Source of the DNA: Takakia lepidozioides
Lineage: Eukaryota > Streptophyta > Takakiopsida > Takakiales > Takakiaceae
DNA: 64,000 nt
Direction: 5' to 3'
NCBI GenBank assembly: GCA_030704615.1
Contig: CM060733.1
Coordinates: 54,498,001-54,562,000 of the forward strand
This document shows positions 1 through 11,200 of the stretch, in pieces (position 1 is the first letter of the stretch; each line of letters begins with the position of its first letter). The translations under genes and the position numbers were made by a program. The notes beneath the pieces were generated by a model. That model was not told where the DNA came from, ran no database searches, and saw only the letters and a list, made by a program, of their open reading frames with translations.

Positions 1-3000
1 TGAACATATATAGTTGGTTGAAATGGGATTGAGGAACAGGGACCACCCACTCAGAAGGAGTAGAAGGATCCGCAACAGACCCAAGCCTCCAATCTCTGAT
101 GCTCATACCTGCCATCACATATGGACCAAAGAGGATCGCATGTATTGATGCATACTTAGGTCGATCATCTGTTTGCCACTCTCACCCACACAGGTGGCCC
201 CACTTTAGCATCCTGACATTAACGAGATATAAAGCACAGAATTTCTCCTAAATCCTTCGCAACTGTTGCAGAATGATGACTCTTGCTATAAGACAGCAAT
301 AGGCTGCTTTAAAGTAGGTATTGGAAGAAAGACTGTAAGAGACATAGTTAAGTTCAATGGGAGCAGCAATTAAAAATCAACATGAAATTTTCATATCATT
401 ATATATTGGGTAGTTCCAGATTTTAAAGGGAAAAGATGTCCATGTGATCCAGCATGCTACCTTGGATTCTCTCTGTTCTTAAGCTCAGAGGGAGCACCAG
501 CAAAAGCTTGTCACCAAAGGCCCACTTGCGCACAATACTCAAGTAGCTTCCTACATGCCCACAAAAAACAAATTCTTCACTACGGTCACTCACCAGTCTA
601 TGACAAAAATTTGTGCTTGTCAACAGCCATAACAAATCCTTGGCTCCACCTATGAACTGTAAAAAAGTTACCAACTGTTAAACAGGGTCTTATGATATCT
701 GGATTAGCAGCCTGCAGGGAGTTACATGCAGACCAACCCCACAGAAGCAGCCATTCTTTTAGTGGCGAATAATCACCAAATTTTGACCTCGTGCGTAGGT
801 CCTGGCGACAGGGGTTAAAGGACATGACGTTGAAAAACGATGGATTTCGTCAAAATTTGATCTGGTGGGCCCATCTTTCGCCAGAGGGTTGGCAAGAGGG
901 AGACACGTGTCAACATCCTAGAGAGGACATTAGAATGGAGGGTCCAGATCTCATGTTATCGGCACTTGCACTTTGTACCATCGCCACACATGCTCCACTT
1001 GGATGGATGCCACTCGCGCCATAATGTCTATAGCTTAAAAGGAACACTGCACAGAAGTTGAGAGGGGATTCAAAGAGACAGGCCAGCACAAAACATCTCA
1101 AATATTAGATCTATGATTACAACTCTGTGGTTGGAGACATCATACCTGGGGCTGGCACAAGGAGCTTTTGACCATTAAGGGTCGCACCACATCCCAGAGA
1201 GTCTGTCCACGAGGGAACTCGTATGTGGACTGCAGCTTCGGTTTCCTTACTGCTGTTAGTGAAGAACTCAAATGTGACCCGGAGATTGGGGTCTTCAGAA
1301 GTGAACGGTTCAATGGTCTGGTTGAGGAACAGCCCTGCTGTATCCCAAATGAGACTACTGGCTACAAATTGTACGATATATATGGCAGGAGTGGAACCGT
1401 CCTCTTCGAAGTAGATAGAATCACCCAGCTTAGCAAACGACTCAATAGCTGGAGGCATCACCATGGAACAGAACACATCAAAGGGGGAAAATGTTAGAGA
1501 AAGGGAAATGATCTAGCTGATCTCAGGGGATAAACTAACAACTCACAGTGCCAATGTATGCAGAAGTACGACACCAGGCGTCAGTGTCACTCGCTTCATG
1601 ATCGTACGGGCTACTGCCAAAGTGATGTCTAAAAGCCCTTGCAGTGTGTTCTTTCCATCGAGACTCTGAAGCAGCCGGGTGTCAATCGGACAAAGTTGTC
1701 CATGCTGGATGAGTCACATAGCAAAAACCACTGAGATGGGGCAAGGGTGCAACTAAACGGATCGCAATCATCAGTCCACCTTAATTTATTTGGAAGAGAA
1801 GTAGTTTACGGTCTACTTTCGCTGTCAACCCTCAGGGTGTTATCCGCCAAACAGTGTGGAAAGCTCCGAGATATACAGGCAGCCAACATTTGAAGAGAGA
1901 AGGTGAGCTAAAATGCTGGTACCTGACCCATAACAGCACCAGAAGGAATTGAACTTGTTTCCCCAGCCATGATAGCTTCTTGCTTTGGACATCCCAGGCC
2001 CTAAGGGAAGCATATAGAGCATCACTCCAGGCTCCTGGCCTCGCTGAAGTCCCAGTATCCCATTAACTAGTGCCCGCTCATAGTAATCAGCATATGCCAC
2101 AACTTTTGTCCAACGGAACAGGTTTCTGGCAATCTGCAGTTGCTCACACATCAAAGTTAGAAGCCCTGGAATCTACTGATGAGTTCCCAGACGCTGGTGG
2201 ATAGAAACTCCACAACCGGTTCCAGAAGGGTTGATGCTCAGCAGGGACTGTGCCCTCAAAAAGAAGAGCACAGCGATCAGTCATATGAAACGGTCAATGA
2301 ATACATTTTCTCTCTCTCCCCACATTCTCCACCATCAACATGTTTTATCAAGGTAGTGGCCGCTCTCGATGTGATGAGTTTGAGATCAGATGGTGGGGTC
2401 AGTTGAATCGCATGCCAATACCAGATACCCAACTCTATTTTCTTGGAAGCAAGACCGTACTTTTAGACACGCCAAGTCTGGCAGAAAACGGTAGAGGAGA
2501 TTTTCAAGTACCTGAATACTAGGCAGGAAGAACTGACCCTTCTAGATGAAGTTGACTTGGAGGCTGAAGCGTCTAAGGCCATGTCAGAAGCACGAAGACT
2601 GTCCGAACAAAACCACAAAACTTCCCTGAACTTGTTTCCAGTTGGTGACATGGGTAAGGACCTTAAGGATGATCTGAAGGGCCTACCTACCCCGGCAGTG
2701 GACTGAAATGTAAACTCAGGGTGGGAAGTCTACCTTTCAACAATAAATAGATGCAGAGAGGAAAGGGAGATTGTCAATGCCCGATGTGCGGGTGGCCTGA
2801 GGACAATATCCGTTTTCTGATCCAATGTCCGGGTTATTCTCATCAGAGAGCTCCCTTTTCAGGATCTGCACCTCTGTTCACCAACTTTCAAAATCTCAAG
2901 AAATCTCAAGACTGAGCCTTAATCCCTGATGCTGTTGGGGTCTAATTGCTGGGCAGCTCATACACAGCAGATTGATGCTTGTGCGAAGGGCTTTCTAGAG

Positions 3001-6000
3001 GCAATCCGGAAAGCCCAAACCAATTGTGTATACTAAGGTAAGTCCCACTACTGGAGTAAGTCCCTCACAAAGGTAGTGTCTGTTCCCACTTGTTTCGCGC
3101 AAACTGGTTGCAGGGTCTATGGCCACAAGGCTACGGCAAACAACGTCTCATGAGTACATTCTCTTGAAGTTGTTGCACAAGGTGGTTGTGAGTGCCTTAA
3201 CTCGAGAATCAAGACTTAGAAAACCAGAGAGTCACAAACAGATGATCAATGCAAGGTAAGAAATATAGGTTGTACAAGATTGAACTGCATGTTCTATCTT
3301 CTCCTTCCCATGCATCAGATACCTTGAGGAGGACCCACCTTGAGCATATTGTAAGTGGTGCACGACTCCTGGTTTTCTGTCTGCAAAGTATTCGCCTGCC
3401 GCATGGGATCCACCCTGCTCTCTTTGCCAATCCAGCAATGTCAGGGCCTAAAGCCATATTAGTTTCTCTACAGGAACTTTACTAGAAATGAAGCCTACCC
3501 TGCCTCCATTTTCTTCTCAAACAAATATTGAATATATTCCTTATCAGAACTAAGGCGATGGTTAATAAGATGATGTGTTGCAGAACTCACAACTTCCAGA
3601 CTCCAAAATGCAATCCTTAGGCGAAAAACTCAAGACATCAGTAGCACAATCTGAGTGGTATTTACCAGAACTCAGATACAGAGGTGCCCCCAGTGGCATA
3701 ACTGTGGGATGTGTTGACCACACTCATAAAATACTCTGCAATGCTCTGTCAGCACACACAAACACATAGATTGCAACTGAGATGATACAAAATTTATGGT
3801 TACCGCTGACTTCAGTATCCCCAACAGTGGGTCCCAGGATCAGTCAAACTCTATCTGCCCAAAGAGTCAGCCATGATTTTTGGATAGGACGGAACAGGGT
3901 GTACAACAGAATTCATGGGACATACCCGGTACAAGGCGTCACCTGTGACCTCATAGCGCATTTGAGCTCCTACAACCACTGGAATGTGTGTGTTTGCATG
4001 GAACCCCGACAGATTGTCCGTCTACACCCACAGCCACCCACCAACCTGAGCCATCTTGTGAGATCATACTTACACTTGGTTTCAGGAAGTCCGACACAAG
4101 CAGTAATGTATAAGGCTACAGCTCGTTGACCCGATTATGCATTCTGACTATCACATCCTGCCCAATCATGATGAGGATCTTACCCATGGTTCAGAGCTAG
4201 ACATCAGCTCTCATGCAGCTGATGGAATAGAGGACAACCTTGCTGTATAGTACAGAGAGGTGGTATGCCGTGTGTGAGAAACCGACAGTCAGACAGAAAG
4301 ATATACAAGATAATAAAATACACAATAAAGAGAGGAAGTGGTGAAGGTGATACCTGAAGGGCAAGAGGCCCAAGAAAGCAGGGCTTATCAAAGAGGTGTG
4401 CCAACTTCAAATGGTCTGCATCCCCCTGCATGTCAAATGAACCAGCTCAAAACACATGCAGAAAGACGAGACTTGTAATTGGAGCCTTTATTCCACCATA
4501 CAGAGGAAGACAAGCGAAGGAGATGAGATGAAGGGGAACTTGCCGTAACAGTGTAGAGGCGATAGAGAACGTCATTCATGCCCCCTGTCTCTTCATTGAG
4601 TGAATGCCAGTGCCTCTCTATCGTAAAACGTTCAATGACAGATTCCACACGCTTATAGAAGTACCGGGCCATGGCGACCACCATATCCAATGCCACTCTG
4701 TTTCCCACAAGAGTGTATTGATCTAGCAGGCCTGCCATGATCTGTTGACACCAGACAGAATGTTACAATATAGCATTTCTAGTAGATACCAAGAGGGAAA
4801 AGTAAGAGATAGATAGAGGGATTTTGATGGACAAGCAGACTGACTTGGCGGAATTGAGCAACACCACAAGGGAGATGTTATCTCAACATACAACCAAAAA
4901 AGATATCCCAAGCCCATTTCCACTTACGACCATCCTCCTTGCACTCCATCCATCCCTATCTCCAATTACACACCTCTCTTGTGGGAAGGAAATCGAAGAC
5001 CCACCTCCACATCTTGAAGCAGGTCTCTCTCTCTCACACAAACACCACACACAACAGCAGGTTGTTCTATCAAGAAATCTCTCGTCTGTGGAGGTAAAAA
5101 CCTCTCTCTCTTCTCTGAAAGGTACCTTATGGATTGTGTAGTACGGCGCCCACACAGGCTGAATTCCTTCAAAGCGATCAAAGAAGTCTGATGGAAATGC
5201 CGACAGATAACCCGTACCTAATTGGGTTTGACACTCCTTCAAAGCTTTTAACAAAGTTTTCATTTTTGCTTGAAGCTCCTTGTGATGGGTACCAGCCCAC
5301 ATTAATGCTGTCGCACTAAGGTAGTGCCCTGCAATTTTCCAAATTTTGATATCAACAACATCTTGAGCTCAGCAAATACAAATCTTCTGTCATGTTGAGA
5401 TTTTAAGTTCTCTCTCTCTCTCTCTCCCTCTCTTGCCCCCACAAAGTGACCACAAGGCTACATTTTATGAGTACATTCAGAGTGCCTCGCAGCCTAGCTG
5501 CATGAGGCACTTCCTCAGGCCCCCTGTGCCATTGTAAGACTTTTTTTTGGCTCTCTCTCTCCCTCCAATAGGCACTTTTCCAATTTCCACAGGACTTTAA
5601 TAATAGTCTTCGTCCTTTTTCTCTCTATATGTCTGTTGCACCTACATTGCAGTCCAACTTCTTAAGACAAAACTCACTCACATTTGATTCAGTATGTCGG
5701 AACCTGCATGCCAGCTGTATGGCAGCATTTCATATCCTGGCAGCCCTGCTAGATAACGTTAAGAGATAGCTTACCAACAAAGTGGCCGCGAAGCTCTGAC
5801 TCGGATGATTCCCAACCTCCATAGGGTCTGCTTGGAGCTTCCAATTTCGCAGTCTTTCTGAAATTCCAAACCAACCTGTCCACATCTAGCATCAACAAGT
5901 ACTGCAAATTTGTTTCTTGGGCTGTTCCTTGTGGAGAATCTGGTGCCAAAGTCACCCTGTGCAGTGAAACCTCCCGCAAAAATCCCAGCGTCCGCTGTCT

Positions 6001-6729
6001 CTTGATTACCTCAGGAAACATATCTTCATGTGAAACTGCCTCTTTGAATTGCGAAAACTTCCGTGAAGGGTTCTTCGTCGGTGGAATGCCCTCATCGAAT
6101 GGAAGAGACTGATCCAAGGGAGGCATTGTGGGGTGTGGGTGGGAGTACCTGTGTACATTGAGACCAAAATTGAGTGGATTCTTTAGTGAAAGTGCTTTCT
6201 TGAGCTTGAAATTGCGGCTCTGCCGCCACAGCGCTTCCCCCAAATCCACGTTCTTTTGGCCCAACGTACCTTTAACCTCGTCCACAACAGATTCTCTCAG
6301 ATTTAGACCCACATGTGAAGCTTCAGATTTTGTCCTAAGAACATCCCGAATTTTTTTCCTTTTGCCAAGAGGATTCAAAATCCCTCCACTGGGTACATCC
6401 TTTCCCAGCTTATCGGGCATTCCAATTCTCAATTTCAGGCCGTTCGCTTTCACAGGTTCATCCCCAGGCACTCCAACACCCTCTTCCGCCACGAGGTCAG
6501 CCACCTCCAGAGCAATTGAACTTACATTGGGATCAGAGCTGTAGAAATGGGGCAGTGAAGAACCATCGACTTGAGGAAACAGGAGAGAGCGTGCGCGCAG
6601 GGTGTGTGATGCGAGTTCGGTGGGGATGTTTGTGCACTCTTTGCCATAAGAGTTGCTGGGCACCAGCCACAGCAGCACTACCAGCAAGCAGACAATGGAA
6701 ACGGGGGAGTGCGCACAGAGACCCCGCAT
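1..6729 (-). CDS. GH127 / DUF1680 beta-L-arabinofuranosidase-like protein (3' end outside window)
   Basis: Readable minus-strand exons: 5775-6729, 5126-5328, 4544-4741, 4354-4425, 3926-4021, 3666-3745, 3339-3414, 1923-2133, 1146-1448, 461-550 and 1-168 (partial). All junctions keep phase, giving about 817 codons; the C-terminus lies beyond base 1. Residues 1-28 look like a signal peptide (CLLVVLLWLVPSNSYG), so the product is probably secreted to the wall or apoplast. Family blocks in order: YLLMLDVDRLVWNFRKTA, TGYLSAFPSDFFDRFE, GLLDQYTLVGN, HLKLAHLFDKPCFLG, GFHANTHIPVVVGAQMRYE, SHSYATGGTSVSEFW, ESCTTYNMLK, YHGWGNKFNSFWCCYG and HAILFGPYVMAG. In the bacterial GH127 enzyme HypBA1 a Glu-x-Cys and a Cys-Cys pair bind zinc; the matching ESC and WCCYG motifs are present, so the site looks intact. 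The expected activity, by family, is removal of beta-L-arabinofuranose from extensin-type glycans. The intron after exon 3 appears to use a GC donor. The intron between 2134 and 3338 carries an antisense LINE fragment. Confidence 0.93.
2340..3170 (+). mobile_element. LINE 3' fragment inside a GH127 intron
   Basis: This stretch matches, in opposite orientation, the better-preserved LINE at 17110-18190. Shared landmarks are GATGGTGGGGTCAG near 2390, the Cys-rich segment near 2755-2840 (CPMCGWPEDNIRFLIQCPGY in one plus frame), and the 3' end ATGGCCACAAGGCTACGGCA near 3120. The reading frame is broken by stops and indels, so it is a dead 5'-truncated copy. It lies antisense to the host gene. Confidence 0.75.
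5409..5490 (+). repeat. (TC)n microsatellite and short LINE-end remnant
   Basis: A run of TC dinucleotides at about 5409-5436 is followed by GACCACAAGGCTACATTTTA and GAGTACATTC (about 5448-5483). The second part resembles the 3' terminus of the local LINE family (compare 3120-3165). It lies in the first GH127 intron. The microsatellite is certain; the LINE relationship rests on about 30 bases. Confidence 0.45.
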
Positions 6730-8253
6730 CTTCTCTTGCCCGTGTAGGCTATCCAGGATCTTGCTCCTTTAGTCTCTCTAATCGCATGTAGTCCCCTCCC
6801 CTTATTTCTCATTCTGGTATAAGTACCTGCTTCGTAGTGTGTCTCTCCGCAAAGCCGAACTAGAATTCATCCTGCAGACACACATCTCCTCCCCTTCCGT
6901 TTTCACATTCTATACAACAAGACAATTTCAGCGGTGACCTTGACTCTCCGTGAGCAGAAACAGAAATCCGACTAGGAAGGGCCTCATCTCAGCAGTATTT
7001 GGGGTACTACCCAACGATTGTGAGAGTTCAATACTGCCGCTAGATCCAAAATCATATTTGGACATGATTGAATGCTAGATTCCTGATGCGATTGGTCACT
7101 GGATCACTGAGTTTTGCAATATCATAACATTTTGAATTTGCTTCTCCAAGAATGGATGATGTGTTTGTAACCAGTTGCTATTACTTAAGTCGAGGTTCTG
7201 TTTCCTTCGCTAGATCATGACAATCCTCCGTTGGCCATTGGGTTGTGTGTACAGTATCATTATTGTGAGTAGTTGTTGAATGTAAAACTCTTATGCTCTT
7301 TCTCTCTCCCACAGATGCGTCATCGTGATACATAAGCTCCGTTTCTCTTCCTCTCTCTCGAACTCTTAAATGTCATGGTCCACCACAGCAATTGCAACAG
7401 TCAAGAAATCTCTCGAATTCATCCCAAGATACTACTGATGTTCTTGTATCGTTCACCTGTGAACAGAAAAACTGAACACTCATGTTAATAGAAGTTTATC
7501 GTATCCGTAAACAATTTTCAAAAAAACTCCTTTGTATTTCGAGTGGGCTTATTTCGTGGAATAAAGTCGCCAGCCTGGCAAGCATTTTTTTTTTCCAATT
7601 GTTTACGTGGCAAGGGGCTCACACCTGCGAAGCACCTCGCGTTGGTTGCTTAACCTACACGTAAACAATTTTCAAAATGTATAAATAAAAAATGTATCTT
7701 TCAGAATGATTCCACTTTGTCTCAAAAGTCTAGTACTCTGCGATGAACCCAGCTGGGAAATGTACAGGAGAGGGAGGAGGGGTTGGAGCCTCGTGGCCAT
7801 CTGATCTTTACGTGCAACATTCAACAGCATGCTAGGTCCCTCTATCTTGTTCCAACTTATTATTTGTTTTTCAGGCTGAAGATGCCGCTCATGCCTCTGG
7901 ATCAAACTACAGGCTCTTCCACCAAGCAACCCGCCAAAGCCTTTGTGCTCAAACGCCCTCTAGCAGATGAGAGAGTATTACGTTTCCACGATCAAAGCTT
8001 TTTACAAATCGACATTACCATGCGTTTGAGATTGACGAGCTGTTCTTCTCCCCAAGTGCGTAGGAACACAACACAAACCCGCATAGTGCATCTTCTGGAA
8101 AGTGCATGAAGGGCTTCTAAGAGCTTCGCATCTGTTTTGCCGGGGAGTTCAGTATCTCCTCTGTAGAAGATGATACTGAACACCTTCAAAGACTTGCACT
8201 TATACAACTAACTTAGGGGGAGGAAAGAGAGACAACCTCTGCCGGCATAATCC
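6730..8253. other. Intergenic: GH127 upstream region and RST1 3' flank
   Basis: No gene is supported here. The GH127 promoter should lie just above 6730. A TACTTATACC sequence on the minus strand near 6820 could act as a TATA-like element, but this is weak. The region 7505-7680 contains a repeat structure, listed separately. The bases before 8254 should hold the 3' untranslated region of the RST1 homologue. Short open frames in this interval resemble nothing I know. Confidence 0.5.
7505..7679. repeat. Direct plus inverted repeat of CGTAAACAATTTTCAAAA
   Basis: The 18-mer CGTAAACAATTTTCAAAA occurs at about 7506-7523 and again at about 7660-7677. Between them, near 7597-7608, the inverse AATTGTTTACG follows a T-run. 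Direct copies with an internal inverted copy suggest a small non-autonomous insertion with a long target duplication, or a foldback. No coding capacity. Confidence 0.45.
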
Positions 8254-11200
8254 TCAGCTTGCATTTATGTCGAGGTTTGCTAACTTCAATCTAATGTGAA
8301 GGGGTAATTGATCCCGTAATCCAATACATGTTGTCTTTAGTATACACAATGTGTTTTTACTATCTAAACTAGGAATTATCGACTTCTGCAATGGGCTTCC
8401 ATTCCAAGAGGTACCCCCTTCTGCTGCTCTGTCAAGTATTGCCATCCACTTTTGGATAAAAGAGTTGCAAGTGGGGCTCCAGGATGGTTGACATAACAGT
8501 GAAGGAAGAGAGAAGGGTAGATCTTCTAGTGCTATATTCGGATCTGCCAGAAGTAGAAGTGCCGAGTGATTCCAGCAGCTTGATAGAAGGCCAAGAAGTT
8601 GCAATGCTGTGTGTGGGTACGGCGAAATGCACACTGCATCAAGAGTGTCGAGGAACCATTCTCTCTTGTCCTCCAGTGGGGCTTCTTTCACAGCCATCGC
8701 AACTTCCAGAAGAAGCCCGTGGCCCTCTGGAGGCAGGTGATTTGTCAGCCATGCGTGAGCACTTTTCAATTCACTAGCAGGAAGACAGCCAACCACCACC
8801 AAGCGTGCTCTTGCAATGATGGCCTTCTTCGCCATCAGCAAGCATCTGTCTTTTCCTGGCAGATCCACTGATGGCACCCTAAGAAATTCCAAAAGCCAGT
8901 CTTTTGGTGCATGAGTGAGGCAATCAATAGCTGCTGCCCAATCCTGTTGTCCCCATGCTTTCACTTTTTCTGTGCTGTTGTCCTCCTTTGCCAGGGCCCA
9001 ATTGGGCATAGTCAAGAAGTCAAATAATGCTTCCATGCAGCTCTCCAAGTCCTTTACTTGTGAAATGTGTTGGTTTGTGTCAACAGAGCCCCTCAAACAG
9101 TGTGATAGGCCCTGCCAGACACATACACTGAATGCTTCACCTGATTCAGCCTCTCTTTCTACTAAAGACTCCCAAGGCCTGCCCAATCTCACTATAAGCT
9201 CTCTCAAATCCTTAAAGAGCTTGCCCGTCCGAGACTCTGAGAACACATGTGGTAAGTCTCCCAGATGCTGCATCAATAGGTTGCGAAGGGGAGGCTCAAT
9301 TGTGATCAGCCTTGCCAGCTCACAAAGCTCGTCCAGAAATGTCGCAAGAGGCGGAACAAACTCTCCATGGGCAATTGCAAGGAGCACACACTGCTGCCGC
9401 ACCTGCTCTAGTCCACAGCCGATTTTCGGGACACTCTTTCCTGGCACTCCGACAGCTGAAGACTGTCCCCTCATTAGCCATCGAAGCAGGCCACCCCAGT
9501 CGAGTGCTGGCAGTCGGGGGGATTTCTCCAAACAGCGTAGCACTGAAACAACTGTTTGTGGTGGTGGTGTACAAGTCGGCTCAGTAAGCTTGCAAGTAAG
9601 CAACCATGAACTCAAGCGCCGCAACGCGCTGTCCTCTGGCAGGCTCTGCAGAGCACGCAAGGGGTAGCCCCAGTGCCATAATGGCCCTGGCTGACCTTTT
9701 GTAGGATGTTCTTCTGTATCTGACCTATCTTCATCGAGCCCACCTTCTCGAAAAGCTTCCAAGAAAGCCGTGTGCATGAAACCAAGCGCCCACGCCGCAG
9801 AGCTCCTCTCTTGTGCATCTGCACCATCTCTGGCAACTGCAAGTAAAGCTTGAACCATTGTCCTCACTTCATCTTCACAACTAGTCTCCTTGATAAGAGG
9901 GTCACTGATGTGAAACTGCTTGTTGGCTGAATCAAGAGCACCAGTTAGCGCTGCTAACTCTCCAGTGTGTTGCCGTCTTCTCAAGGGGGCCAACAAAGCT
10001 GCCCCAGCACCCAAAACATTTGCCAATCCAGTCATAGCACTGAGACGACTGGAACTCAGGAGTAGCACGGCTGACCCATTCTGCATAGCACGCATCAAAT
10101 TGTAGACCTCTTCCTCCTGCAATGAGCAAGCACCCTCCTCAAGAACAGCCCCTAACAAATTGCCAGCCCCCAGGCATGCAGCAGCAACCACAGTTCCTGG
10201 ACACCTTTCTGCCCCTTCAGCCGTGGTCATCTCATCAACACCCTTCTTGATGAAGGTACTGAGGGCTTGAAGTAGCGAATCTACACTATCTTCAAGTAAC
10301 TCTAGCCTGGAAGAGACTTCTACACAAGTAGGCAGTGCCAGGAGGGCACCCATGGCCAATGAGTTGACCAAGCCACCTCTTTGCGAACCCCCTGTGGAGT
10401 GTAGGTTCCCCCTTTCTTGTGGGGTTGATATTCTAGGCAGCCAGGATATGATTAGGTTTGTTATCTCTACAACCACTCCTGGGCACTGGGCCCTCTCTAC
10501 TGCAGTGACAGAGCTCCCTAATCCCCACACAAGACCTCCAACTTCCCACATGTCATGGTCTTCCGGATGTTTCTCTTCTACTTGCTCTCCGATATCCACT
10601 ATAACACCCCTAAGAAGCGGACTTTGAGCCAAAGCTTGTAGAGCATGTGCAGCAAGAGGACACGCCTGCCTTAGAAGCCCTGTCAGACTTCCCAAGATGT
10701 GAGAAAGTAATTTGATCTCTCTCTGCTTGCTTGCCCCTTCTGATCCTCCAGCTGATTGACCAGCTACATCTCCTCGTAGAAGTGATTGACTAACAAGCCC
10801 CAGTCCAATCCCACAGGCTCCCCTCACCACACCTCTGTCACTGTTACTCGCATGCTCCACAAGCTGATGGACAATCTCAGATTTCCGACTCCAGTCTGTC
10901 GGATGCAGGCAGGATGCGACCACTCCAAGGGCAAGTGCAGCGGACCACTGCCGGTGCTCATGCCCATCTTGTGCCAGTTGGGCCTCCAGATAGTTGGACA
11001 TCATCCTCACTTCACTGCGTGCAGAGAGAGGCATTGCCTGAGAGAGGGCAGCAATGGCAAGGGTTGCATTGTCAGCCACACGTGGAATCCCTTTCTCACA
11101 CGTTTCACGGAGGAGCTTGAAGATACTGATTCCAGCCTTGCTTAGATGATCCTCATTGCAATTGGAAGGAGTCTCTCCTTTGAGGACTGAGACCTTTGCA

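Noticed and set aside
3490-3610. Possible extra GH127 exon (SSATHHLINHRLSSDKEY)
   Set aside because: Open with splice-like ends, but the exon at 3339-3414 joins directly to the exon at 3666-3745 in phase and carries the conserved family sequence; this segment does not match the family.
8915-9667. Plus-strand frame of 250 codons
   Set aside because: Shadow of the RST1 homologue on the opposite strand.
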